A stretch of 64,000 nucleotides of DNA from Drosophila miranda (Eukaryota; Arthropoda; Insecta; Diptera; Drosophilidae), in the NCBI RefSeq assembly GCF_003369915.1, contig NC_046673.1, positions 8,416,001-8,480,000 of the forward strand, given 5' to 3'. Under the pieces are notes generated by a model. The model saw only the letters and a list, made by a program, of their open reading frames with translations. It made no database searches and was not told the DNA's origin. A program made the translations under genes and the position numbers. Shown in pieces: positions 1-11,300 of this stretch (positions are counted from its first letter, which is position 1; every line of letters begins with the position of its first letter).

Positions 1-30
1 CAAGACCGCAAAAACACTCGGCAGAGACAC

Positions 31-67
31 AATAAAAGTCGGCTAGCGGCCAAAAACGCGCTCATTG
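31..67 (+). promoter_or_regulatory. Predicted core promoter of the 195-3551 gene
   Basis: An AATAAAAG TATA-like element lies at 31-38. A TCATTG initiator-like motif follows at 62-67, about 31 nt further on, which is the usual Drosophila spacing. It sits about 130 nt before the chosen start codon at 195. The TATA element is a weak variant, so the call is tentative. Confidence 0.4.
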
Positions 68-194
68 CGTGCGCTGTTTTCGTAACGGCAACGGAAAATT
101 AGCCAGCCAGTGTTGGATAGTGTGGGAGAGACGGCCCCTTACCCATACCATACCATACCATAGAGAGATACAAGATACGGACACGAGGAGATAC

Positions 195-3100
195 ATGGCC
201 AGGATGAGGATGCGACACGCATTTGTTGGATTAATTGTGTGCTGGCTGGCAGTTTGTCAACCGCAAGGTAAATATTTTTGGAAAAGGCGAAAGGCAGAAC
301 AGCAGAACGGCATTGGCATCGGCCATAGACAGGATAATGACAGGATACGCACATATACACCTACACATACACATACTGACGGATTGGCGGGACTGACATG
401 CTGACACACAGACACATACACAGACTGGGGGCTTTGGGCTTTGTTATTACAGCAATAATTGCAAAATTATCGCTGGATTTTGCGCGTACGTGCGATGCAT
501 TGTCAACAGCAACACATAAGTGCGGCCAGAGGAAAGTGCCACCAAAAAAGAAGCCCCAGAAGAAGAGGGGGAGAAAGGGGTAGGCTTATGTCTACCCAGC
601 TTAACGGCTATCCAATGTTTGTGGAACCTTCGTTATGAGATATAATTATTGGGAGAGGACAGAGACAGGGCCTGAAGGTAGAGCAGAATGTGTGATACAT
701 ATATACATCTGTATTTGTAGATCTGCTTAGATCAGATATTTACGTTAGATCCTAGAATGTATCCATTATAGATCTGTAGATAGGTGGAAAAAATTCAAAA
801 ATTTATATGAAACAAGGCTATAGATCCACAAGCATACAATAGATTATTTAGATCAAAGAATGATAAATTAAGGGAATGAAACAAATGCTTTTCAATTTTA
901 AATGCTTACATATGGAGATGGGGAGATAAAGAGAAATAGCTAAAGAAATTACTTTAAATTAATGGAAAGCTTTTGCTGCTATAGATCTATAAATAGTATG
1001 GCATATTCCTGCATTTCTGAATGTTTAAAATCATAATGAGTGAAGCTCGGATGTCTACTCGTATATCTGCTTGAGATTGAGATTAATACCAAAATTTCTT
1101 AGAAATAGAAAGCTAGTATTTCGATACATAATATCATCAGAGAGCTACCGTGCAAGACGACAATGTCCAACTCTCTTCTTAGCAGACATCTAAGCTGTTC
1201 TATGAAGAGACGCTTGAGAGCATAAAGAGAACCAGTTTCAATTTCAGTTAAACGTTCCACAGTTTTGGATTCTCTCTAGCCAACACTCTAGCCATCTCTT
1301 TCTGTTCTATGAGAAGGGAACATTCTGATAAACTTTTCGCTGAACAGTGAGTCCATTGTCCCCGAACCGAGCCTCTGCCCAACTCGAAGCAGAAACTGGA
1401 AAAAAGCAGAATAACAATCTGAGCAAAAATCAAACAAACCAAATGATATTCAAATTAGAAACATTAAGCCAAAAAGTAGAAAAGAAGAAACCAGACGAGA
1501 GACAAAGAAGAAAAAACAAAAAAACAGACGCGTGTGGAGCAAGTTTGGGAGAGTTTTTTTGTTTTCTCCCGTGGAGGGGAGGGTTCCAGATATTACGAAT
1601 GCATAGAGCCAGGGAGGGATCTGTTTACTTTTGATAGCTGTCAAAGGGAATTATGAAACTTTCCGCTCATTCTGATACTGATGCTGACGTTCCTCCTTCT
1701 CTCTCCACAGCCGAGGCGCAGTTCGCGGGATTCGGCTTCCAGCCACAGCCCCAACAGTTGGTCTACCAGCAGCAGCCCCGCCAGCAGCTCGTCTACCAAC
1801 AGCCCTACCAGCAGCAGCCTCGCCAGCAGCTCGTCTACCAGCAGCCCTACCAGCAGCAGCCGCAGCAGGTCTACCAGCAGCAGCCCCGCCAGCGTCAGGG
1901 ATCCGTATCCAAGGCCAACACGAACGCCTATGAGCGGCAGGTGGACTTCGGCAACAATGTGGAGTACACCCAGGGACTGTCGAACTCACGGGCCGTGACC
2001 AAGCAGAACGGACAGCGCACGGTGACCAACAGCCAGGCCCAGAACCGCGACGTGGATCTTGGAGGCCTGCAGATCGGCAACACCCTGACCCGCACCAAGA
2101 CCAATGCCAATGGCGCCGTCTCCCAGGGTATTTCCGATCAGTTCAGGATCGGCAACCTGGGACTGGGAGCCTCGCTCTCGCCCACAAACCTCCAGCAGGG
2201 ACTGGGACTGCAGCGCGGAGCGGACGGGGACCTGCGTTTGGGTCTCGGAGTTCTCAGCCTGGATCTGGATCGGAATGTGGCCAACTCGAACACACTGTCG
2301 CAGGCCCAGGTGAATGCTCAGGGCAAGGGAGCCCGCGCCAAGTCGAACAGCAACGCCCAGACGAATACCCAGCAATATGGCGGCGTTACCGTCACTGACA
2401 CCCGCTCAAACTCGAATGCCGTGGGCAAGGCACGGCGGGGCCAGACCTCGGCCAACACTGGCGGCTTTGGCGGAACTGCCGCGACCAATGGCCAGACCTA
2501 CGGCGGTCCCTTCCAGCAGCGTGTGGTGCGACAGCCGCAGCCGGTGGCTTTTAGGCGGCCCAAGAGGCGGGCCCAGTTCGTGCCCTTCGGCTATCCTGGC
2601 GGCGGTTTCGGTCCCGGCTTTGGGGCCGGCCTGGGACCCTTGGGATTTGATCGTCCACGTCGTCAGTTTGGCGCTGGTCCCGGCTTTGGCTTTGGACAAC
2701 CCCAGTTTGGCGGTGGATTCGACAACTTTGGCCAGCCGCAGTTCGAGCAACAGCAGCAGCATCACAATAAGAAGAACAACAAGCATCACCGCCAGCAGCA
2801 GCAGCAGCAGCAGCAGGCTCAAGGCAACGCCAATGCCCAGGGTGGACCCGGCTTCAATCAGCAGGCCTCGACGAACAACCACGCCAGTCCTGGTAACACG
2901 GGCTCCAGCAGCATCGGCTCGAACCTGGCCCAGGACGGCAGTAGCGGCCAGGTGAGCTCCGCCAACACGAACCAGCAGAACACTCAGACTGCCGATGGCT
3001 TCGACAACACCCAGAACTCGCAGAGCCAGGCCCTCAACTTCAATGCCGGGGAGCAGCAGGCGTCCAGCGCCAATGCCAACACACAGCACACGCAGCAGGG

Positions 3101-3551
3101 CAACCGTGAAACCGTAGGCTCCAACAGCGGCTCAACAGCCACCAACAACAACCAGTTTGGCTCCTCCACGAACACGGCCCAGACCAACTCCCAGGTGGTG
3201 CGGGAGGGCAACCGGCAGGACGTCACGAGCGACGCCAGCAGCCAGTCGATCTTCCAGGGCAATGGGAATGGCAATGGCGGCCAGGGCAATGCCGCAGCCA
3301 ATACCAATGCCCAGACGAGCTCCCAGACCGGTCCCAACGGTTTCGTTAGCAACTCGGCCTCGAGCAGCGCCACGGCCACCAGCCAAAACGGAGAGTCGGC
3401 CAATGCCAATGCCAATGCCAGTGCCGGCGGTCCGGGTGCCGGTGGAGCGAGTGCCGGCGCCAATGGCGGTGCCTTCAATGGCTTCGGTGGCGGCGGTGGG
3501 GCCAATGCCAACAGCAACGCCTTCGGCGGCTTTGGCTTCTTTGGCCGTTAG
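195..3551 (+). CDS. Secreted Gln/Asn/Gly-rich low-complexity protein, two exons
   Basis: Exons 195-267 and 1711-3551, predicted product 637 aa. The first exon encodes a signal peptide (MARMRM, then a hydrophobic stretch to about residue 22). It ends in AAG|GTAAAT, phase 1. The second exon starts after a pyrimidine-rich CTCTCTCCACAG, and the frame joins as an Ala codon. An upstream in-frame open stretch from 69 exists, but 195 is preferred because it places the hydrophobic segment at the N-terminus. Mature protein: tandem VYQQ/PRQQ repeats at roughly 35-80; a less repetitive Leu/Gly/Asn region at about 85-260; Gly/Phe/Pro-rich at 270-370; a Gln run near 375-395; then Asn/Ser/Ala/Gln-rich to a Gly/Phe-rich C-terminus. 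No enzymatic domain is visible. It resembles structural secreted or matrix proteins in composition only; I do not recognise the family. AATAAA lies 110 nt past the stop. Confidence 0.8.
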
Positions 3552-3661
3552 TTGAAGATCTCTCCTCGAAAGAGAGTTCTCGTTCCATATTTTTGAACAT
3601 GTACTTCTTTCTTTTTGTCGTCTTCGTCTGCCCCATAAGTCACTCACTCAAGGCACTCTGG

Positions 3662-3667
3662 AATAAA
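3662..3667 (+). terminator. Poly(A) signal AATAAA for the 195-3551 gene
   Basis: Canonical AATAAA, 111 nt after the stop codon, followed by a T-rich stretch. Confidence 0.55.
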
Positions 3668-4020
3668 ACTGCATTTGTTAATTTTACTTCACCAACAGCA
3701 CTGACCACTAGAGCACTGAGTTTGGGCTTGGCGTTAGAGAATCACTCTGCACTTTTGTTACTCAATTTTATGTTTACTTGTTTTGGAGCACAGGAAACAC
3801 ACACCAAAAGATAGCCAGACCCGTTTTCATCATTTGACTGTGTCTAAATGTGAGGGCAACCTCCCACTGATCTTCCTTCGAGCACCTACATATGTATCAG
3901 TGTTATTTGTGTTCCTCAAATAGTGTGGCCTACTTTTAGGCTAAACTCAAAATCAAATCATACATTTCTGATGGAAAAACCTTTGCTTCCTTCCTTCCCT
4001 TCCCATTTCAATCGTACCAG

Positions 4021-4760
4021 TAAGACATCGAGCCCAGCAACAGGTGCGACTCCAACGCTGGCGTCCGTCTCTTTTCAATGGCAGCAGAACCAGCTCCAGC
4101 AGCAGCTCCTCCTCTTCGAGCAGCTCCACGAGTATCAACGATAACTTTGAGTATGTGTACATCAATCACTCCTCGCGAATGGAGGACCTGGAGGAGCCTT
4201 CAGCCACGAAGCCAAGTGATTTTCCGCCCCTACTATCTGGTTCGGGATCGGGATCCCTGAATACATCTGTAGATGCATTCGGACCGTTCGATACCACCCA
4301 GCGACAGGGACGTACCTTCGGCGTTATCTACGACTGGATTAGTGGACTCTTCAACTCCTGTGTGTCACCCTGCACTCTGGAGGCGTTCCAGGAGCAGCGG
4401 TGTTGCGAGACCTATGTTGTGAATCCCTCATACCCACCGCCGCTGCCGCCACCACCCCCTCCGCCACAGACTTGCTGCACTCCAGGGGGACCTCCACCAC
4501 GGCCACTTCCGCCTCCGCCCCCACCACCACCGCGTCCTTGGTATCCGCCTGCCTATCCGCCTCCCTATCAGCCGCCCTATACGCCGCCCTATCCACCCAA
4601 CAAGAAGACCCCCGTGGTGGTGGTGGCCACGCCAATCAACTGCTGCACCGTCTGCACCTACACCTACTACGGACCACCGCCATGTGGGCGGTACAACAGC
4701 AGTGCGGGGGATGGCAAGCGGGTGACCATCTATGTGCCGCCGCCCTACTACGGCCGCTAG
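4021..4760 (+). CDS. Pro/Cys/Ser-rich protein, 3' coding exon with unresolved 5' exon
   Basis: The open frame runs from an excellent acceptor (long pyrimidine tract, then ACCAG at 4016-4020) to a stop at 4758-4760. The frame requires one base from an upstream exon (phase 1), about 246 codons in all. Features in order: Ser run, acidic patch around MEDLEEP, a Cys-containing segment (CVSPC, CCETY), two long Pro runs, PPY repeats, then a Cys pair region (NCCTVCTY) and a PPPYYGR end. Between 3552 and 4020 I find no ATG in the right frame joined to a GT donor. The first exon must therefore lie elsewhere, be lost, or be the signal exon 195-267, which ends in the compatible phase. A shorter product could begin at the in-frame ATG at 4180-4182. 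Pro-rich secreted or cuticle-like in composition; family not recognised. Confidence 0.6.
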
Positions 4761-5052
4761 AGATCCCCAAGCACCAAGTCGCAATCCCCAATCCCTCCTC
4801 CTCTGTCTCACACAATATACTATGTGGTTGTAATATCTCTTTGTTTGTTCTCTCTCGGCTTTGCTAATTCCAAAAACGCTTGCATAATCTCCAAGAGAGA
4901 GTTGGGGGCACACGGTGGGGCAAAGCTTTGTGGCAGGCGCCCCTGCCTCTGCCTCTGTGGGGCTGTCAAAAATGCGGCAAATAAGACATACGACAAGACA
5001 AACGAGAAGGAGGAAGGGGGGCGCGAGTGGGGAACCAGGAGTTGACTGCACC

Positions 5053-5060
5053 TATAAAAA
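5053..5060 (+). promoter_or_regulatory. Strong TATA box (TATAAAAA) with no obvious gene downstream
   Basis: CCTATAAAAAGG is as good a TATA box as those of the cluster genes. The downstream plus strand, however, gives only two very short open frames (from 5064 and 5168, about 11-12 codons each). It may serve a non-coding transcript, a short-peptide gene or a decayed gene. Confidence 0.35.
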
Positions 5061-5114
5061 GGCATGAAGTTGGCGCACACTAACCGAGAAGGAGTAGCTG
5101 CTAAGGGTATCATA

Positions 5115-5420
5115 TCATACATTTTTGCAAACATTTAGGATCTCTGAGGATCCCTCTGTGTGAGGTACAATGCTGTCCACCAAAGAAGCATCCAAAATTT
5201 CCCTATAGAAAGGCTCCAAGCTCCATTCATATTCAATTCTGGTTTGATATCCGTTTGTGGTAAGAACATCCCATATTCGTTGCTCGTTTGGCCAGAACAC
5301 CAGGTTAACTTGGCCTATCTTTGTCGCCTTTTGTTGTAGGGCTTCCTTTCTTTGAGCCTCCGTTGTGCCGTTGACTTTTCGCCCAAGCAAAATGTGCCAT
5401 GTGTTTATGTGTGCTTGCAT
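5115..5420 (-). CDS. Candidate small ORF, 101 aa, no recognised family
   Basis: Minus-strand ATG at 5420-5418, stop at 5115. The product begins MQAHINTWHILLG. It has a mixed, non-repetitive composition (Trp, Tyr, Phe, acidic residues) that looks more protein-like than most chance frames here. A TATAAAT box on the same strand at 5471-5465 lies about 45 nt before the ATG. There is no signal peptide and no clear poly(A) signal. It overlaps the region downstream of the plus TATA box at 5053. It could be chance; comparison with related species would decide. Confidence 0.25.
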   Translation of the reverse strand: MQAHINTWHILLGRKVNGTTEAQRKEALQQKATKIGQVNLVFWPNEQRIWDVLTTNGYQTRIEYEWSLEPFYREILDASLVDSIVPHTEGSSEILNVCKNV

Positions 5421-5464
5421 TTTTTGTTGCTGCTGCTTTGTTTGTGGCACGGGGCAGGCTGCAA

Positions 5465-5471
5465 ATTTATA
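5465..5471 (-). promoter_or_regulatory. TATAAAT box ahead of the small minus ORF
   Basis: On the minus strand, GTTATAAATTTG precedes the ATG at 5420 by about 45 nt, a normal TATA/leader layout. No convincing initiator is seen. Confidence 0.25.
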
Positions 5472-5941
5472 ACAGACCCAAGCACGAGCCAGAGGCAAAG
5501 ACACAGTCTAGGGCTCAGAGTCTTGGGTGCTGGCAGCTGGCAAGCTGCCACATACGAGGACACTCTTAGGGCCAGACACACACGAGAACACACGACAGGA
5601 CATGTCACGTCAGCGGCACAAAGCACAGCACAAAAGCCCTGATAACTGCACTCGCCTGATAAGCGCCAGAAAACAAGGCCAACAACCACCCACAGCCCAC
5701 AGGAGGGAGAGGGACCAGCCAAACCCGGAAGCAGAGACCGGCACATCGCGCCCCTTTTGTCATTTCGCTCATAACGTTAATTTATATTCAGTTCAGTCTA
5801 AAAAAAAAATTCCAGTAGTAGTACAATGAAACCCATGTGACAGCCAGTAAGGAGGCGAAGAGGCGGAGGATCCAAGCCGGGGAAAGTGCTTAAGCCTAGG
5901 GAAAGTGGGCAACGGGGAGGAAGAGGCAGGGCCCTCTCTGC

Positions 5942-6908
5942 TTAGTTGTAGAACTGCTGCTGCTGGCGACGACGCGCTGGAGTGGCGGCCACATAGCGCC
6001 GTCCCTGGCCCGGGGAGGAAGAGCTGGAGCTAGAGGATCCGCCATCGTTGGCGGAGTACAGCAGCAGGGGGATCTCCTCTACGCTGGTCTGCTGAAGGTG
6101 GGCCGAGTTGCGGACACCAGAGCGTAACAGCTCATCGGCGGAGAGGCGACGCAGGCCAGGTGCAGCGGCTGAGACTGCCACTGGGGAGCCTGCCGCTGGA
6201 GCAGCTGCTGCACCATCGAGCACCTGATCCTCATCGTTCTCGGGCTGATCGAGCACCAGATCCTCTGGCTGGGCGACGGCAATGCTGTTGCCTACGGCAG
6301 CGGACTCTTCCTCGGCGTCCGCGGACGAGATGGAGCTGCTCTGGAGCAGGGCCTCGATGTTCTCGAGGTTGGTCAGGCCGTTGATCTGCAGCTGATCGTG
6401 CAGCTCGCTGGGAATGGCTATGGCCTGGACGTCCTTGTGGCCGGAGATGCCATTGGGCGTGGGAATGAACTGAACGTTCTCGGGGATCTGGTCGGTGGGA
6501 TAGACGGGCACCAGCTCGGCCTCGTTCTCGTTAGTAGACTTGAGTAGGATCAAGGAGATGGGCACGATCTTCTTGAACTTCAACAGCACCAGCTTCTTAA
6601 TGGCCACAGCGCCGGGGAAAACGCGGCTCTGGGGACCAGCATGAGGTTTCGAGATCAGAGCCCGCTGCTCAAATGGCTGCCGATGATGGTAGCGATGGCC
6701 GGGAGCATGACGAGCTGAAAGATAAAGATGAAGCTAGATTATCAATTTTTTAAAGATACGAATATATCCTTAAGAAGGCTGCCAGGGGATGCATTCTACG
6801 ATCTCTACGATCGCAAAGATCCTTACTTTGATTCCTCTTACACATACCTTCGCTGATGGCTACCAGAGCCAGGCCAATGGCCAATAGGGCGACCAACTTG
6901 ATTGCCAT
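5942..6908 (-). CDS. Secreted acidic/Ala-rich protein with basic C-terminus, two exons
   Basis: Exons 6908-6848 and 6714-5942 on the minus strand, predicted 277 aa. Exon 1 encodes a clear signal peptide (MAIKLVALLAIGLALVAISE). It ends GAAG|GTATGTG, phase 1. Exon 2 follows TTTATCTTTCAG, and the joint codon is Ala. After a His/Arg-rich segment (about 21-45) comes a hydrophobic/basic stretch with two KK pairs (LVLLKFKK). Next is a region rich in Pro/Ile/Val (about 75-120) and an acidic, Ala-rich middle. Then come a Ser run and a short Arg/Gln tail ending in FYN. The gene is transcribed opposite to its neighbours but shares their signal-exon plus phase-1-intron plan. A GTG-initiated shorter frame within exon 2 is not the real start. 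No known domain; probably an extracellular structural or secretion product. Confidence 0.75.
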
Positions 6909-7016
6909 AATGATGTGGATGTTGCTGCTGCTTGGACCAAGTCAGGTGTGTCTTCTTGGTGTGTCGCTGGACAAGCGGCTCTATTAAATGGTTCAACAAG
7001 TGCCCCAGCAAAGACA

Positions 7017-7023
7017 TTTTATA
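7017..7023 (-). promoter_or_regulatory. TATA box of the minus-strand secreted gene
   Basis: Reading the minus strand, AATATAAAATG gives TATAAAA at 7023-7017. This is about 110 nt before the ATG at 6908. The expected start of transcription is near 6990. Confidence 0.5.
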
Positions 7024-7508
7024 TTGGGAGGAACGTTCGCCTGCCTCGAAGCCAGAGAGACACATAAAAATCGCTCGTATAACGAGTGGAAACAAAAGAC
7101 ATTAGCAACCGAAAACATAACGATGCGAAATTCTATTGGAAAGGGGCAAAAGAAGAATGGCCCAGACACAACCAGAGCCAAAGCCACAGCCAAATACGTC
7201 TGCACGCCGATTGGCAAATTATTAAAGTATGCAAATGTACCAGACTAGTCACTTGATTTATGTATATTCGAATCCCCGTATCTAGAGAAAAAACTAGAAA
7301 CCCCCGCCCCGCCATCACCCATGGATCCCAGACCGCTCGCTGCACACATGTAGCCGAGTCGTTGACCGACTCAGACTCGGACTCGGAGACTGTTCTTTTT
7401 CCGATTTTATGGCTGACTCCGATTCCGATTCCAATTCCCAATTCGATTTCAGATGCAGTAAACCTCAAACGCCCCCCCGCATCTTAGGCCTTGTCCGCCA
7501 GCCGGCAA

Positions 7509-7542
7509 AGAGAAAGAGAGAGAGAGGGAGAGAGAGAGAGAG
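7509..7542. repeat. (AG)n microsatellite
   Basis: Imperfect AG dinucleotide run with one AAA and one GGG interruption. Confidence 0.9.
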
Positions 7543-9660
7543 CATTTGGCCAAATCTAAAATCGAAATTTGCATTTTGGGTCGTCGGTGACGTTGCTCTG
7601 TCGTAAAAGTTCCCCCCCGTCCCAAAAAATGTGTCCGATTCTTGAGCCAATTTTGAGGTCAAAAGTGAGATTTTCAATAAGTCAAGCGGCGAGCATCCAT
7701 AATGGGTGGGCCTTGTGGAACACATTTGTCACTGTCCAAGGAGGGCGAGGCCCTTTTTCTCTCTATCTCTCTTCCGAGCAGTGTCAAAGTTCAAAAGAAA
7801 CTTGTTCCTAATATGGTCAGCCCCGCATTTGGGCCAAAAAACATTCTGAGACAGCATGTGTTCCCAATTCGAACTACATCCACATCGCATCCCATTAGTG
7901 GCCACAAACAGACAACGGGTATTTAAATCAATCAATTGGATCAAATCAATGGAAAGATATTCTTTTCTTCGCCTTTCTTTCTTTCTATTGAAGTTGGCTC
8001 CACTGAATATACGGGAAATGGTTCGATTTCGTTAACCCTAAGATGGTCTTGGCTGTGCATTCAATACAGTCTCAATAATAATTATTTGACTAGCTATATC
8101 TTTGATATCGACACGAAACAATAATCATTTGTTCAAACAATTTTTTTTAATCCCATAAATTGGTTTAGATATCGGCGCTGCAGATGCCGACTAAAAATTT
8201 GTATGTGCGAAAATTCGCGGTTTTTTAATTTTAAAAAGGGTTTTGGAGAATATATTGAAAATTTTATGTATGCGATCTACTCATCCAGGCTTGCGGCGTA
8301 ATTTTTGTCTCCTGCTAAATCAAATTTTGGCCAACACAGCCAACGCACATCGCGATATCTCTCAATTTTGCTCGCACTTGTCATGAGAGATGGGAAGATC
8401 AGGGAGAGAAAGAGAAGAACCACAATCTAGTTATGGTCAAAAGTTAATTATTGAACTTCGTTTATAATCTTTTCACCAAATGAAATTGAAACACACTTGC
8501 AACTGTGGGATATCACAGGAGTCTTGAAGTATAAGGTATAAAAACATAGATACAAATATACGCACGGCGATATCGACGGTACAGTTGATGGTTATCCAGA
8601 ATACATATACTTTAGTGGTAGTACTTTGGTAGCTTTTAATGTTTTGTAAAAATTACACAAAAACTCTATTACAATTTAACAATAATTAAATAATTTAAGT
8701 TAATTTGTTAATAGAAAAAAACCATCCAATTAGTAATTACAATACCCCATGAAAAGGAGCCCAGTTGTTGAGCCTGTTATGTATGATATCAAAGAAAATT
8801 ACAACTTTGATCGTAATTTTGTTCAGCCTATGCACTATTGGCAAAAATACACTGATATTTTTTGTATTGATGCTAACTTTAAAGCTAGCGACTTGAAAAC
8901 TTGCACGAATATCCGTTAAAATAAAGTTAAATTCTAAATTTGATTTTTTTTTAATATAATTTTTAATTTTAATTATTAAATAAGGGATGCTATTATGTCA
9001 TAATAGCTGATTTCCTTAGATCTGTCCTTCAAATACGATTTTATTGCTTTGAGTAGGAGTGATAGGATCATATTCATAAGTTTTGTTACTTTTAGAATAT
9101 ATCTATTTGCAACTACATCAAATTATTCTCTAAGAGAGAGCACATAGAAAACACAGCGAAAATTTTTTGAGAATAAAACACAATTACTGAAAACTCTAAT
9201 CCATTTATTTTAAACACCTTTGCAGTTGAAAGCCTTTCATGTTTAAATTTGCTTGCTGTGGAAAGATTTCCACACTAAATTTGTTGAATTTGACCGTTAA
9301 TAAAAATATGCAGGGTAGTCACTAAGAATGTTTTAAAATACTATTTAGGAGTTTTGAAGTATTTTCAATTCAGAACAAAATCCAATTCTAAGATTCTGAA
9401 CAACAATACAATTTTATTTATGCCAAAAATAAGGGTATTTTTGCCATAGTGCTCAGCAGAGTAACATATCCTTTAGAAAGACTTTGTGAGAATATAATTT
9501 GTACTTTTGACTCAAAGAGTTGTAGTTTCATATTTTTCTTAGTGGCTTAGCAATATTTTATTAATATCGGATGATTATCCTTCGACTGACGTAGATGGAT
9601 CGAACTGGAAAAGTTTCTCTGCTTCGTATATTTCATGCCAAAGCTGAAGCTGAGCTTTCA

Positions 9661-9725
9661 CTATAAATATTTAATATTTATTTATAAATATATATATATA
9701 TAAATAAATATGTATATATATATAG
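9661..9725. repeat. AT-rich (TATA/AAAT) microsatellite
   Basis: Nearly pure A/T tract with TATATATA and TAAATAAA units. Confidence 0.85.
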
Positions 9726-11164
9726 CCTCAACCAAATCCGATGTCATTCAGGGCATATATGTATCCCATGGGCCGCTTTCACTGACTTCCTTCGTCTGCC
9801 CATCGAGCGTTGGTGGCCTCCGGGGGGCTGTGATTAATTTATGTTTTCTACTATTTTTTCTCCCTCTTTCTATCTCTCTCTGCTGACTAATCTAATTTAT
9901 GTTATGTTTGCGTCAATTATTTAAATTTCCCAAAGCTACCGTTCCCGATGTAACTCCCAGGGCGCGAGGCCTCAAAACTCGGCCGCATCCATCGCGGCTA
10001 CGTGGTCCAGGTCCAGCTTTTTCAGATGCGGTCCAACATATTTGCGGCCCATTATGGGCGACATAAACAAATGTTTTAATAACCAAATTATTCAAAGAGC
10101 AGAAGTAGAAGCAGAAGGGAACATCAGCAGCACCACCACCACCATCAGCATCGCATCGGCCCAAGAACGCAATGTATTCATTAGCTCGAAGGCGGAGGCG
10201 AAGGCGGTAAGCGCGAAAAAGAAGCCAACAAAAAATCTGCGGTGAACGTGGCCCAAGTTATTTCATGCTAATGGAAATGCATAAAAAATACATAAATACT
10301 CATTAGGTCCCGTGTGTGAGAATGGGCCCATAGTGGGTCTGTACTGCGCGCTTGCGAAGAAAGCTACCCTGCGACATGCCGAGGTCATCTCATCTCATCT
10401 TATCTTATTTAATTTAAACTCACCTCCGGGGTCTATCTATTAGAAAGTTACTAGGGAAAGTTCTATTTTGGAGAATGTCTAAAAAATGTGTTCCCGGAAT
10501 TGGCACAATGATCCACTTGGAGAAAATAGAAATCGCTGCAAATGCACTATAATTATCTCTTTCTCTCTGCGTGAGACACGCTGGGAAATTCGCAGGAACT
10601 AGTTCCGAACCGACAGAGCTCAGATGTGTGAAAAATTATATGCTTTTCGGCTCAACCTCATCCAGATTCTAGAAGACCAGCAGTTCCCTTTTACTATACC
10701 TATATAGGTTAAAGATAGTAAAAAATCTATCAAGCCCCACGATTTTATGTACTCAAACCCAAGTCTCAGATGTCCAATAGTAATGGAAGTAATGGACCTG
10801 GAAGTAATGGATATTTTTTTAAAAAATAATAAACATTAGGACTCAACTAGTTCTTCCAAATCTTTGGCGGCCCTTCAATCAATATTCATTTTAACTCTGG
10901 CAAAAATGTCATGTATCTTTTGCGTGGAAGTGAAATAGATGCATATTCATTCTGGCATTAAGAATAAAAAAGTAATTAAATAGCTTTTGATTCAGAAAAA
11001 AATCACAGTTTTCTGGGATTTTGTCTAAATAGTGGACTGTGCAAAAGAGACCGAGTGGAAAACTTTTATTAGTAATCATCTATCTTTTATAAAATGGTAA
11101 TAAAAAAAAAACATGACAATACAAATAGTCAACAAATTTACTATTATGCCTTTACTGTCACTTT

Positions 11165-11300
11165 TTTGCTACCCGTGAAGAGGCTATGAAAATTGGGCAG
11201 AAGCTTGCAGCGTATAAAAGGGATCATCTTCGACCCAATAAAAAATATATATATGTATTTTATATTCTTGATTAGCATGAATATGCTGAATACGAATATT
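11165..11300 (+). mobile_element. DINE-1/INE-1-like (Helitron family) remnant
   Basis: The segment reads in order: a TACCC..GAAGAGG degenerate hairpin, a GGGCAGAAGCTTGCAGCG motif, CTTCGACCC, a TATATATA tract, and TATTCTTGATTAGCATGA. This order matches the tail of Drosophila INE-1/DINE-1 elements as I remember it (hairpin, then GTCAGAAGTTTGCAACGCAG, CGACCC, ATATATTCTTGATCAG). No coding capacity; clearly decayed. An alignment to a DINE-1 consensus would confirm it. Confidence 0.55.

Noticed and set aside
2406-3647. Long open frames opposite to and out of phase with the first gene
   Set aside because: Shadow frames caused by repetitive, GC-rich codons of the real gene; the same applies to antisense frames over 13218-15399, 20166-21005 and 23742-24652.
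3593-3814. Hydrophobic frame MYFFLFVVFVCP as first exon of the 4021 gene
   Set aside because: It lies in the 3' UTR of the first gene, and no GT donor in the needed phase precedes its stop codon.
5942-6607. Single-exon reading of the minus gene from a GTG at 6607
   Set aside because: Splicing to the signal-peptide exon 6908-6848 gives a proper ATG, correct phase and secretion signal.
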